Of a stretch of 64,000 nucleotides of DNA, positions 49,954 through 57,975 are shown piece after piece. Origin of the DNA: Streptomyces sp. H27-H1 (GTDB taxonomy: Bacteria; Actinomycetota; Actinomycetes; Streptomycetales; Streptomycetaceae); contig NZ_JAPNLJ010000037.1 of the NCBI RefSeq assembly GCF_026627445.1, positions 1 through 64,000 of the forward strand, given 5' to 3'. Every line of letters starts with the position of its first letter. The stretch's first letter is position 1. Position numbers and translations under genes: made by a program. Under the pieces are notes generated by a model, which worked only from the letters and a program-made list of their open reading frames with translations, made no database searches and was not told where the DNA came from.

Positions 49954-51051
49954 TCAGCTCATTGCGGCGAGGGCCGCCGGGACCTCGGCCACCGAGTCGA
50001 CCAGGGCTATCCGGGACTCCATCGCACGGCCCCGGGCCAGCGCCTGGAGCAGCGGCCAGGCCGGCAGCCGCTCGGTCCAGTGGGCGCGGTCGACGAGGAC
50101 CATGGGAGTCGGCTCGCCGCGGGACTCGTAGTGGTTGGGCGTCGCGTTGTCGAAGATCTCCTGGACCGTGCCCGCCGCGCCCGGCAGGAACACCACGCCC
50201 GCGTTGGACCGGGCGAGCAGCCCGTCCTCACGGGTGGCGTTCGCGAAGTACTTCGCGATGTGCCCGGCGAAGGGGTTCGGCGGCTCGTGTCCGTAGAACC
50301 AGGTCGGGATGCCCACCGAGTCGCCGCCCGTCACCGCCGGCCAGCGTTCCCGTACGGCGAAGGCCGCGCGCGCCCAGTCGGAGACGGACGGGGTGAAGGA
50401 GGGTGCCTTGGCCAGCATCCGCAGGGCTTCGGGCAGGGCGTCGTCAGGGGCGGGGGCGAGGTACGCGCCGAGGTTGGCCGCCTCCATCGCGCCCGGTCCG
50501 CCGCCGGTGGCCACGGTCAGTCCGGAGCGGGTCAGCGTCCGACCGAGCTCGGCCGCGCCCCGGTAGGCGTCCCCGCCGCGGGCCATGGCGTGGCCGCCCA
50601 TCACGCCGACGACGCGGGCGCCGGCGAGGTGCTCGTCGAGGGCGTCGGAGATGGCGTCGTCGTGGATGGAGCGCAGCATCGAGGAGTAGACGTCGCCGCA
50701 CGACTTGGTCTCCTGGAACCAGGCGTACGCCTCGGCGTCCGGGGTGGCCTCGTAGCCGGCGGACAGTGCGGTGAAGAGTTCCTCGGGCGTATAGAGCAGC
50801 CCCCGGTACGGATTGAACGGCAGGTCGGGGACGGGCGGGAAGACCAGGGCGCCGTCCGCGCGCACCTTGACCGAGGCGTCCGGTTCCATCGCGCAGCCCA
50901 GGAACACGGCGGCGGAGGTGTCGGCGGACAGCAGGGCGAAGGTCCGCTCCAGGAGGTTGACCGACTGGATCCGGTATCCGCTGAGTGAGCCGCGGGCCGC
51001 GACCCGGTCGAATTCGGCGAGCGTCTCGATCTCGATGTCTGCGTTGACCAT
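49954..51051 (-). CDS. LOG-family (Rossmann) nucleotide hydrolase-like protein
   Basis: A 365-residue protein. The C-terminal two-thirds carries the LOG/DprA-like Rossmann fold with VVGVMGGHAM, GLTVATGGGPGAMEAANLGAY and the catalytic PGxxGTxxE motif (FLPGAAGTVQEIFD). LOG proteins cleave the ribosyl bond of nucleoside 5'-monophosphates. At 365 residues it is longer than plant-type LOG and closer in layout to PpnN-type enzymes, with an extra N-terminal domain (MVNADIEIETLAEFDRVAARGSL). The ATG is well placed; the frame continues upstream only as a shadow of the ABC genes. Confidence 0.83.
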   Translation of the reverse strand: MVNADIEIETLAEFDRVAARGSLSGYRIQSVNLLERTFALLSADTSAAVFLGCAMEPDASVKVRADGALVFPPVPDLPFNPYRGLLYTPEELFTALSAGYEATPDAEAYAWFQETKSCGDVYSSMLRSIHDDAISDALDEHLAGARVVGVMGGHAMARGGDAYRGAAELGRTLTRSGLTVATGGGPGAMEAANLGAYLAPAPDDALPEALRMLAKAPSFTPSVSDWARAAFAVRERWPAVTGGDSVGIPTWFYGHEPPNPFAGHIAKYFANATREDGLLARSNAGVVFLPGAAGTVQEIFDNATPNHYESRGEPTPMVLVDRAHWTERLPAWPLLQALARGRAMESRIALVDSVAEVPAALAAMS

Positions 51052-51077
51052 TCGGCCCACCCTAAGGGCTGCCCGCC

Positions 51078-52151
51078 TCAGCGGGTCAATGCCAGCGACG
51101 TCAGTTGCGACACACCCCAGCTGAGCGGCAGGCACACGGCCACGAGCGCGGTGGCCCGCACCGTGGCGGCCGTACGGAGGACCTTGCCCGGGGCGCCGAG
51201 CCCGGCCAGGGTCTCGCGGCCGACGGCCCTGGCCTGGCGGACCTCGACGGCGGAAGTCAGCAGGGTGGCGGCCGCGCACAGTGCCACCAGGGCGGCCGCG
51301 GGCGCGGTCAGCGGGCCGAGCGGGACCAGGAGGCCGCCGTGGTCGCGCAGGGCCACGGCGCTGAGGGCGCCCGCCCCGAGGGCACACAGGACACCGAGGG
51401 GCGCGCCGAGGCGGGGGGCCTCCTCCTGGAGGGCCCGCCCGGCCAGCAGCCGCAGCGCGCCCGGGCGCACGGCCTGGACGAGCGTCCCGCAGGCGTAGGC
51501 CAGACCCGGGCCGGCGAGGGCGAGCCCGAGGCCGGTCAGCGCCCAGCCGACGGGCGGACCGGCTCCGCCGGGGCCGCCGAAGGCCAGCACGGCGAGTCCG
51601 CAGGCGGTCAGGGCGATGCCCCAGGGCAGTACGGTCTGCGGCGCGGGCCGCGGATGCGGGCGCATGGCCAGGGCGGTGGCGACCGAGGCGGCCAGCGGGA
51701 GCAGGGCCAGCAGGGTGAGGGCGGCCGCCACGGGCAGGGGCTGGTCGGCGTGGAGCAGCTGGGCCCCGGCGCCGTCGAAGGGCAGCCCCGTCACCTCCCC
51801 GCGCAGATGGAGGAAGACGGCCAGGGCCACGGTGCTGCCGAGGGTGCAGGCCACGGCGGTGGAGATGGTGGCGACCAGGGTGAGCCGTACGGGTCCCAGC
51901 CCGGCGGCGTCCAGCCCTTCCCGGGGCCGGGTCGCCGGGTCGGTACGGGCCACGGCGACGGCGAACTGGACCGTGACGGCGAGGGGGACCAGGGCCCACA
52001 GCAGCTGCGGGAACGATCCGGCGGGCCGGGCCGTGGCCTGCGCGAGCACGTACAGCAGCAGGAAGCCGCTGCCGGCCGAGGCGGCGGCGACCAGCAGCCG
52101 GCGCAGCTGGACCAGCGGCCGGGAGCCGCGGGCTAGGCGGAGAGCGAGCAC
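51078..52151 (-). CDS. ABC-associated integral membrane protein
   Basis: A 357-residue protein with about 8-10 predicted helices (for example LVAAASAGSGFLLLYVLAQA, LWALVPLAVTVQFAVAVA, LTLVATISTAVACTLGSTVALAVFL, LPVAAALTLLALLPLAASVATALA). It matches FtsX-like export permeases only loosely. It starts at a GTG inside the end of the ATPase gene, with a 19-base overlap and GGAGGA upstream, so the two are translationally coupled and likely form one transporter-like complex. Substrate unknown. It is 26 bases upstream of the LOG-type gene in the same direction. Confidence 0.7.
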   Translation of the reverse strand: MLALRLARGSRPLVQLRRLLVAAASAGSGFLLLYVLAQATARPAGSFPQLLWALVPLAVTVQFAVAVARTDPATRPREGLDAAGLGPVRLTLVATISTAVACTLGSTVALAVFLHLRGEVTGLPFDGAGAQLLHADQPLPVAAALTLLALLPLAASVATALAMRPHPRPAPQTVLPWGIALTACGLAVLAFGGPGGAGPPVGWALTGLGLALAGPGLAYACGTLVQAVRPGALRLLAGRALQEEAPRLGAPLGVLCALGAGALSAVALRDHGGLLVPLGPLTAPAAALVALCAAATLLTSAVEVRQARAVGRETLAGLGAPGKVLRTAATVRATALVAVCLPLSWGVSQLTSLALTR

Positions 52152-52912
52152 GCGGCCTGGTCCTCCGGGGGCTGGGGGAAGGAGGTCGGGGAGAGCGCGG
52201 CCGCAGCCGCGGCGGGGCGGCCGTCGAGCAGGGGGAACCGGCGGTCGGCGACGGCCGCGGTCTCCTCGTCGTGGGTGGCCAGCAGCACGGTGATGCCGTG
52301 GGAGCGGGCGGCCGTGGTGAGCGTGCGCAGCAGCAGGGAACGCTCGGCGCGGTGCAGCGGGGCGGTGGGCTCGTCGGCGAAGACCACCGCGGGCAGGCCG
52401 GCGAGGGCGCGGGCGAGGGCGACGCGCTGGGACTCGGCCCGGTTGAGGGCGCCGGGGCGCTTGCGGGTGAAGGCGCCCATGTCGAGGCGGTCCAGCCATT
52501 CGCAGGCGGCCCGTTTGGCGGCACGATGGCTCACGCCCGAGATCAGTAGCGGCAGGGCGGCGTTCTCCCAGACCCGGAGCTCGGGCAGCAGCCCCGGTTC
52601 GGGGCCGATCCAGCCGAAGCGGCCCTGGCGCAGCCGCTCGCGGGCCAGGGTTCCCATGGTGTGCACGGGGACGCTGTTGAACCAGACCTCGCCCTGCTCG
52701 GGCTGCAGCTGTCCCGACAGGCAGCGCAGCAGCGTGGTCTTGCCGCTGCCCCGGGGGCCCGTGACGGCGAGGATCTCACCCGCGCGGGCGCCGACCGAGA
52801 CCCCGATGAGGCCCGGCGAACCCCTGTGGGAGTAGTGAAGGGACCGTGCCCAGAGCAGATCGTCCTGGGGCGGGGCATGGTCGGGCGGGGCGTTGTCCGG
52901 TCGAGCCACCAT
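52133..52912 (-). CDS. ABC ATPase with degenerate signature motif
   Basis: A 259-residue ATP-binding protein of the macrolide/lipoprotein exporter (MacB/LolD) type. Walker A GPRGSGKT (52-59), Walker B VVFADEPTAP and H-loop ATHDEET are intact. The signature is LNRAESQ (156-162) instead of LSGGQ/E, the position of the Q-loop Gln is Pro104 (WIGPEPGLLPEL), and the D-loop Asp after DEPTxxL is replaced by His (PTAPLHRAE). These changes would impair ATP-driven dimer closure. The ATG is eight bases after GGAGG. It is coupled to the membrane protein downstream. Confidence 0.82.
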   Translation of the reverse strand: MVARPDNAPPDHAPPQDDLLWARSLHYSHRGSPGLIGVSVGARAGEILAVTGPRGSGKTTLLRCLSGQLQPEQGEVWFNSVPVHTMGTLARERLRQGRFGWIGPEPGLLPELRVWENAALPLLISGVSHRAAKRAACEWLDRLDMGAFTRKRPGALNRAESQRVALARALAGLPAVVFADEPTAPLHRAERSLLLRTLTTAARSHGITVLLATHDEETAAVADRRFPLLDGRPAAAAAALSPTSFPQPPEDQAACSLSA

Positions 52913-52968
52913 GGCGTACACCTCCGTCCGGGGGAACGAAGCGGAGCCCGCTTGGTCACTGGCGCCGC

Positions 52969-52987
52969 AAAGAGATGTAAAGAGATG
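52969..52987 (-). repeat. Tandem 10-bp direct repeat upstream of the ABC ATPase
   Basis: On the coding strand of the ATPase, CATCTCTTT occurs twice, one base apart (one helical turn), 57-75 bases before the start. It could be a tandem activator site or part of the promoter. Confidence 0.4.
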
Positions 52988-53007
52988 AACCTCTTGAATG
53001 GTGACAG

Positions 53008-53060
53008 CACACGGCCCGGACCCCCGCGTTCTCACTCGAACGGAGGATCCGGGCCGTGTG
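53008..53060 (-). terminator. Terminator after the aminotransferase
   Basis: CACACGGCCCGGA and TCCGGGCCGTGTG form perfect 13-base arms with a 27-base loop, 46 bases beyond the end of the leftward aminotransferase gene. Confidence 0.7.
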
Positions 53061-53106
53061 GTCCGGCAGTTTGCCGCCTGTGGGACGGCCGGCGGACGCC
53101 CGCTGG

Positions 53107-54468
53107 TTAGAGCTTGGTCCAGGCCTCGGTGAGCACGCGGCGCAGGATGCCCTCGATCTCATCGAAGGTGCCCTGGTCGGCGGTCAGCGGCGGGGCCAGC
53201 TGGATGACCGGGTCGCCACGGTCGTCGGCGCGGCAGTACAGGCCGTTCTCGAAGAGCGCCTTGGAGAGGAAGCCGTAGAGCACGCGCTCCGTCTCCTCGT
53301 CCGTGAAGGACTCCTTGGTGACCTTGTCCTTGACGAGCTCGATGCCGTAGAAGTAGCCGTTGCCGCGGACGTCGCCGACGATCGGCAGGTCGTGCAGCTT
53401 CTCCAGCGTCGAGCGGAAGGCGTCCTCGTTGTCCAGCACGTGCTGGTTGAGGCCTTCCTTGTCGAAGATGTCGAGGTTGGCGAGCGCCACCGCGGAGGAC
53501 ACCGGGTGTCCGCCGAAGGTGTAGCCGTGCAGGAAGGTGTTGTCACCCTTGTAGAACGGCTCCGCGAGGCGGTCCGAGATGATGCAGGCGCCGATCGGGG
53601 AGTAGCCCGAGGTCATGCCCTTCGCGCAGGTGATCATGTCCGGGATGTAGTCGAACTTGTCACAGGCGAACATCGTGCCCAGGCGGCCGAATGCGCAGAT
53701 CGTCTCGTCGGAGACGAGCAGCACGTCGTACTCGTCGCAGATCTCGCGGACCCGCTGGAAGTACCCGGGCGGCGGCGGGAAGCAGCCGCCGGCGTTCTGC
53801 ACCGGCTCCAGGAAGACGGCGGCGACGGTGTCGGCGCCCTCGAAAAGGATCTCCTGCTCGATCTGGTCGGCGCACCAGCGGCCGTAGGCCTCCGGGTCGT
53901 CGCCGTAGATCGGGGCGCGGTAGATGTTGGTGTTGACCACCTTGTGCGCACCGGGGACCAGCGGCTCGAAGGGGGCCTTCAGGGCCGGCAGGCCGGTGAT
54001 GGACAGGGCGCCCTGCGGGGTGCCGTGATAGGCCACCGCGCGGGAGATCACCTTGTACTTGGTGTGCTTGCCCTGGAGCTTGAAGTACTGCTTGGCGAGC
54101 TTCCAGGCGGTCTCGACGGCCTCGCCGCCACCGGTGGTGAAGAAGACCTTGTTCAGGTCGCCCGGGGCGTAGTGCGCGAGGCGCTCGGCGAGCTCGACGG
54201 CCTTGGGGTGCGCGTACGACCAAATGGGGAAGAACGCGAGTTGCTGGGCCTGCTTGTAGGCGACCTCGGCCAGTTCCTTGCGGCCGTGACCGGCGTTGAC
54301 CACGAACAGTCCGGCGAGACCGTCCAGGTAGCGCTTGCCCTTGTCGTCGAAGATGTAGGTGCCCTCACCCCGCACGATGGTGGGGACGGGCGAGTTCTCG
54401 TACGACGACATGCGGGTGAAGTGCATCCACAGGTGGTCGTAGGCGGTCTTGGAGAGGTCCTGGCTCAC
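53107..54468 (-). CDS. Class III aminotransferase, polyamine/GABA type
   Basis: A 453-residue PLP-dependent omega-aminotransferase. Conserved elements are GLFVVNAGHGRKELAEVAYKQA, FFTTGGGEAVETAWKLA (phosphate binding), VSDETICAFGRLGTMFA and the Schiff-base Lys in ITCAKGMTSGYSPIGA (about residue 282). Its closest known context is the S. coelicolor putrescine:pyruvate aminotransferase next to an Lrp regulator and gamma-aminobutyraldehyde dehydrogenase, the same order as here. It would convert putrescine to 4-aminobutanal, feeding the divergent dehydrogenase. The ATG follows the Lrp gene by three bases, indicating co-transcription. Confidence 0.88.
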   Translation of the reverse strand: MSQDLSKTAYDHLWMHFTRMSSYENSPVPTIVRGEGTYIFDDKGKRYLDGLAGLFVVNAGHGRKELAEVAYKQAQQLAFFPIWSYAHPKAVELAERLAHYAPGDLNKVFFTTGGGEAVETAWKLAKQYFKLQGKHTKYKVISRAVAYHGTPQGALSITGLPALKAPFEPLVPGAHKVVNTNIYRAPIYGDDPEAYGRWCADQIEQEILFEGADTVAAVFLEPVQNAGGCFPPPPGYFQRVREICDEYDVLLVSDETICAFGRLGTMFACDKFDYIPDMITCAKGMTSGYSPIGACIISDRLAEPFYKGDNTFLHGYTFGGHPVSSAVALANLDIFDKEGLNQHVLDNEDAFRSTLEKLHDLPIVGDVRGNGYFYGIELVKDKVTKESFTDEETERVLYGFLSKALFENGLYCRADDRGDPVIQLAPPLTADQGTFDEIEGILRRVLTEAWTKL

Positions 54469-54471
54469 GGG

Positions 54472-54975
54472 CTATCGAGTTCCCCACATGTAGGTCTGCT
54501 TCTTCAGCTTCAGGTAAACGAAGCTTTCGGTGGATCGCACGCCGGGGAGCGCGCGGATCTTCTTGTTGATCGTTTCGAGCAGGTGGTCGTCGTCCTCGCA
54601 GACGATCTCCACCATCAGGTCGAACGAGCCCGCGGTCATCACCACGTACTCGCACTCGGCCATCGCGGTCAGTGCGTCGGCCACCGGGTCGAGGTCTCCC
54701 TCGACGTTGATGCCGACCATCGCCTGGCGCCGGAGCCCCACGGTGAGCGGGTCGGTGACGGCGACGATCTGCATGACGCCCTGGTCGAGCAGCTTCTGTA
54801 CCCGCTGGCGCACCGCTGCTTCGGACAGGCCGACGGCCTTTCCGATCGCCGCGTAAGGACGGCGGCCGTCCTCTTGCAGTTGCTCGATGATCGCCAGGGA
54901 CACAGCATCGACCGAAGGGGACGGTTGTCTGTTCCTGGAATCTGCGCTTCGACTGACCACGACCTCACTGTGCAC
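54472..54975 (-). CDS. Lrp/AsnC-family regulator
   Basis: A 167-residue regulator. The N-terminal helix-turn-helix (DAVSLAIIEQLQEDGRRPYAAIGKAVGLSEAAVRQRVQKLLDQGV, about 24-68) is followed by the AsnC ligand-binding RAM domain (VGINVEGDLDPVADALTAMAECEYVVMTAGSFDLMVEIVC). It lies between, and presumably controls, the aminotransferase downstream and the divergent dehydrogenase. The start is uncertain: the GTG giving VHSEVVVS is chosen, with a second GTG five codons later. A 16-bp AT-centred palindrome sits just upstream. Confidence 0.9.
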   Translation of the reverse strand: MHSEVVVSRSADSRNRQPSPSVDAVSLAIIEQLQEDGRRPYAAIGKAVGLSEAAVRQRVQKLLDQGVMQIVAVTDPLTVGLRRQAMVGINVEGDLDPVADALTAMAECEYVVMTAGSFDLMVEIVCEDDDHLLETINKKIRALPGVRSTESFVYLKLKKQTYMWGTR

Positions 54976-55002
54976 GAGGAGTCGTCCGTTCCGCAAGGCG
55001 AG

Positions 55003-55018
55003 AACGATGTAATTCGTT
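55003..55018. promoter_or_regulatory. Candidate Lrp operator
   Basis: AACGA-TGTAAT-TCGTT is a 16-bp inverted repeat with an A+T-rich centre, 28 bases upstream of the Lrp-type start and about 130 bases before the divergent dehydrogenase. On the leftward strand it overlaps a -10-like TACATC. This is where an Lrp/AsnC autoregulatory site would be expected. Confidence 0.45.
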
Positions 55019-55067
55019 GTTTGGGAGGTCGGATCTCACTGATTCCGTAGTTCGTGGTGTGCGGGCC

Positions 55068-55097
55068 TGTCGAAAACGGCGTCCGAGGAGCTAGGCT
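55068..55097 (+). promoter_or_regulatory. Candidate promoter of the aldehyde dehydrogenase gene
   Basis: TGTCGA, an 18-base spacer and TAGGCT (55092-55097) resemble a vegetative promoter about 50 bases before the dehydrogenase start. Confidence 0.35.
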
Positions 55098-55146
55098 GAG
55101 TAGCTGTCTCATCCATTGGACATGTGATCACAGGAGTGTGGCTGTA

Positions 55147-56586
55147 GTGACCACCGAACTGCGTCGTCTGCGCAACTACATCGGCGGGGAGTTCAAGGAC
55201 GCCGCCGACGGGCGGACCACCGAGGTGGTCAACCCCGCCACGGGCGAGGCGTACGCGACCGCCCCCCTCTCCGGCCAGGCGGACGTCGACGCCGCCATGG
55301 CCGCCGCCGCGGCCGGCTTCCCGGCGTGGCGCGACGCGACCCCCTCCGCGCGGCAGAAGGCCCTGCTGAAGATCGCGGACGCCTTCGAGGCGCGCGCGGA
55401 CGAACTGGTCGCCACCGAATCGGAGAACACCGGCAAGCCGCTGGGCCTCACGGCCAGCGAGGAGCTGCCGCCGATGGTGGACCAGATCCGCTTCTTCGCG
55501 GGCGCCGCGCGCCTGCTGGAGGGCCGCTCGGCCGGCGAGTACATGGAGGGAATGACCTCGATCGTCCGCCGCGAGCCGGTCGGCGTCTGCGCCCAGGTCG
55601 CGCCGTGGAACTACCCGATGATGATGGCCGTCTGGAAGTTCGCCCCGGCCCTGGCCGCGGGCAACACCGTGGTCCTCAAGCCCTCGGACACCACTCCGGC
55701 CTCCACCCTCCTGATGGCCGAGATCATGGGCTCGATCCTGCCCGAGGGCGTCTTCAACGTCGTCTGCGGCGACCGCGAGACCGGCCGGGCCATGGTCGAG
55801 CACCGCACTCCGGCGATGGCCTCCATCACCGGCTCGGTGCGCGCGGGCATGCAGGTCGCCGAGAGCGCCTCCAAGGACGTCAAGCGCGTCCACCTGGAGC
55901 TGGGCGGCAAGGCCCCCGTCGTGGTCTTCGGCGACGCGGACATCGCCAAGGCCGCCGAGGACATCGCGGTCGCCGGCTTCTTCAACGCCGGCCAGGACTG
56001 CACCGCGGCCACCCGCGTCCTGGTCCACGAGTCGATCCACGACGAGTTCGTCGCGGCGCTGGCCAAGAACGCGGCCGACACCAAGACCGGCCAGCCGGAC
56101 GACGAGGACGTGCTCTACGGCCCGCTGAACAACCCGAACCAGCTCAAGCAGGTCGCGGGCTTCATCGAGCGGCTCCCCGCCCACGCCAAGGTCGAGGCGG
56201 GTGGCCACCAGGTCGGCGAGAAGGGCTACTTCTACGCCCCGACCGTCGTCTCCGGCCTCAAGCAGGACGACGAGATCATCCAGAACGAGATCTTCGGACC
56301 CGTCATCACCGTCCAGTCCTTCACGGACGAGGCCCAGGCCCTGGAGTACGCGAACGGCGTCGAGTTCGCCCTCGCCTCCTCGGTGTGGACCAAGGACCAC
56401 GGCCGCGCCATGCGGATGTCCAAGAACCTCGACTTCGGCTGCGTGTGGATCAACACCCACATCCCGCTCGTCGCCGAGATGCCCCACGGCGGCTTCAAGA
56501 AGTCCGGCTACGGCAAGGACCTCTCCGCCTACGGCTTCGAGGACTACACGCGCATCAAGCACGTCATGACCTCGCTCGACGGCTGA
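55147..56586 (+). CDS. Gamma-aminobutyraldehyde dehydrogenase
   Basis: A 479-residue NAD(P)-dependent aldehyde dehydrogenase. It has the cofactor-binding VAPWNYPMMMAVWKFAPALAAGNTVVLKPSD, the catalytic Glu in LELGGKAPVVV, the catalytic Cys in NAGQDCTAATRV (about 285) and PFGGFKKSGYGKDL-like MPHGGFKKSGYGKDL. Sequence and location match the enzyme oxidising 4-aminobutanal to GABA in putrescine degradation. The GTG lies ten bases after AGGAG. A 42-base hairpin separates it from the binding-protein gene, with which it is probably co-regulated. Confidence 0.92.
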   Translation: MTTELRRLRNYIGGEFKDAADGRTTEVVNPATGEAYATAPLSGQADVDAAMAAAAAGFPAWRDATPSARQKALLKIADAFEARADELVATESENTGKPLGLTASEELPPMVDQIRFFAGAARLLEGRSAGEYMEGMTSIVRREPVGVCAQVAPWNYPMMMAVWKFAPALAAGNTVVLKPSDTTPASTLLMAEIMGSILPEGVFNVVCGDRETGRAMVEHRTPAMASITGSVRAGMQVAESASKDVKRVHLELGGKAPVVVFGDADIAKAAEDIAVAGFFNAGQDCTAATRVLVHESIHDEFVAALAKNAADTKTGQPDDEDVLYGPLNNPNQLKQVAGFIERLPAHAKVEAGGHQVGEKGYFYAPTVVSGLKQDDEIIQNEIFGPVITVQSFTDEAQALEYANGVEFALASSVWTKDHGRAMRMSKNLDFGCVWINTHIPLVAEMPHGGFKKSGYGKDLSAYGFEDYTRIKHVMTSLDG

Positions 56587-56640
56587 CCGACGGCCGGGTA
56601 GGCGGCCTGCCGGGCGCCGCATCGACCAGGGCAGAGCCTT

Positions 56641-56682
56641 GAAGGGGCGGGCAATAGACAACATGTCTATTGCCCGCCCTTC
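56641..56682. repeat. Stem-loop between dehydrogenase and binding-protein genes
   Basis: GAAGGGGCGGGCAATAGACA pairs with TGTCTATTGCCCGCCCTTC, with one bulged G and an ACA loop. The stem is about 19 base pairs, with an A+T-rich apex. It is either a terminator or attenuator between the two genes or a palindromic operator. An in-frame ATG in the loop (56663) is therefore unlikely to be the start of the next gene. Confidence 0.65.
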
Positions 56683-56704
56683 GGCGTCCCACGAGGCTCT
56701 TCCC

Positions 56705-57883
56705 ATGCCTGAACTCGCCTTCTCCCGCCGCGCGGCGCTGCGTGGCCTCGGTTCCGCGGGGCTGCTGGCCGCCCTCGCCGGCTGTGGTGTCCCCGCCGCG
56801 TACGTTCCCGAGGGCCGCCGGGAGGGGCAGGACCACTCCGAGAGCGACCGGAGCGTCTCCTTCTCCAACTGGCCCCTCTACATCGACACCGATGAAGAGG
56901 ACGAGAGCAGGCGTCCCACGCTGGCCGCCTTCACGGAGAAGACCGGCATCGAGGTCCGGTACACCGAGGAGATCAACGACAACGACGAGTTCTTCGGCAA
57001 GGTCAGCCCGTCGCTGATGAACGGCCAGCAGACCGGTCACGACCTGGTCGTGGTAAGCGACTGGATGGCCGCCCGCTTCGTCCACCTCGGCTGGGCCCAG
57101 GAGATGGACCGCTCGGCGCAGGCGAACGTGGCCGAGCACCTGGACCCGCAGCTGCGCTCCCCGGCCTTCGACGAGGGCCGGCTGCACACCGTCCCCTGGC
57201 AGTCGGGGATCACCGGCATCGCCTACAACCGCAAGGCGCTCGGCCGGGAGATCAAGTCGGTCAAGGACCTGTGGCACCCGGACCTGGCGGGAAAGGTCAC
57301 GCTCTTCTCCGGTCTCGACGAATCCTTCTCCCTGCTGATGCAGGGCAACGGCGTCGACGTGACCAAGTGGACCGAATCCGACTTCCACCGGATGTGCGAC
57401 CAGGTGGAGAGCATGGTGAAGAAGAAGCACATCCGCCGCTTCACCGGCAACGACTACACCTCCGACCTCAGCAAGGGTGACGTGCTGGCCTGCCAGGCCT
57501 ACTCCGGAGACGCGATCCAGCTGCAGGCCGACAACCCCGACATCGAGTTCGTGGTTCCCGAGGAGGGCGCCGAGCTCTGGGCGGAGAGCCTGCTCGTCCC
57601 CAACCTCGCCCGGCACAAGGCCAACGCGGAGGCCCTGATCGACTTCTACTACGACCCGGAGATCGCCGCGCTGCTCGCCGCCTCCGTCAACTACGTCTGT
57701 CCGGTCCCGGCAGCCCGGGAGGTGCTGGCCGCCTCGGACGACGAGGAGACCGCCGAACTGGCCGAGAACCCGCTGATCTTCCCCGACGACGACATGCGCA
57801 AGCGGCTCGTCGTCGCCCGCGACATCTCCGCGGCCGAGCGCGCGGCCTTCGCCAAGCGCTGGAACGCCATCGTCGGCCTCTGA
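56705..57883 (+). CDS. Polyamine ABC transporter substrate-binding lipoprotein
   Basis: A 392-residue PotD/PotF-like protein. The N-terminus has a twin-arginine-type signal (FSRRAALRGLGSAGLLAALAGC) with a lipobox ending at Cys, so Tat export followed by lipidation is likely. The mature part has FSNWPLYIDTDE, TEEINDNDEFFGKV, DLVVVSDWMAARFV and PWQSGITGIAYNRKAL, all typical of spermidine/putrescine binding proteins. No permease or ATPase follows, unlike the usual pot operon; S. coelicolor has those genes nearby, so they may have moved or lie elsewhere here. The ATG is eight bases after GAGG. Confidence 0.9.
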   Translation: MPELAFSRRAALRGLGSAGLLAALAGCGVPAAYVPEGRREGQDHSESDRSVSFSNWPLYIDTDEEDESRRPTLAAFTEKTGIEVRYTEEINDNDEFFGKVSPSLMNGQQTGHDLVVVSDWMAARFVHLGWAQEMDRSAQANVAEHLDPQLRSPAFDEGRLHTVPWQSGITGIAYNRKALGREIKSVKDLWHPDLAGKVTLFSGLDESFSLLMQGNGVDVTKWTESDFHRMCDQVESMVKKKHIRRFTGNDYTSDLSKGDVLACQAYSGDAIQLQADNPDIEFVVPEEGAELWAESLLVPNLARHKANAEALIDFYYDPEIAALLAASVNYVCPVPAAREVLAASDDEETAELAENPLIFPDDDMRKRLVVARDISAAERAAFAKRWNAIVGL

Positions 57884-57918
57884 GAGGTGGGGCGACGATC
57901 ACGGTCCAGCCACAGAAC

Positions 57919-57952
57919 TGAACGCGTTCATCAGTTTGGCTGAACGTGTTCA
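57919..57952 (+). promoter_or_regulatory. Two TGAACGCGTTCA-type operators
   Basis: TGAACGCGTTCA (57919-57930) is a perfect 12-bp palindrome; TGAACGTGTTCA (57941-57952) differs by one base. Their centres are 22 bases apart, two helical turns, on the same face. The second ends 10 bases before the -10 box of the following gene, so occupancy would block RNA polymerase. The shape suits TetR-family repressors. Confidence 0.6.
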
Positions 57953-57962
57953 GAAAACTACG

Positions 57963-57968
57963 TAGGCT
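57963..57968 (+). promoter_or_regulatory. -10 box of a leaderless promoter
   Basis: TAGGCT is exactly seven bases before the ATG of the membrane-protein gene. There is no Shine-Dalgarno sequence, so translation from a leaderless transcript is likely. Confidence 0.5.
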
Positions 57969-57975
57969 TCCCTGC

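Noticed and set aside
53056..55050. Rightward 664-codon frame opposite the aminotransferase and Lrp genes
   Set aside because: The leftward genes have clear PLP and helix-turn-helix motifs; this frame has none and runs across their intergenic junction.
56663..56704. Earlier ATG start for the polyamine-binding lipoprotein
   Set aside because: It lies in the loop of a 19-bp stem with no ribosome site and would place 14 extra residues before the signal peptide; the ATG at 56705 has GAGG at good spacing.
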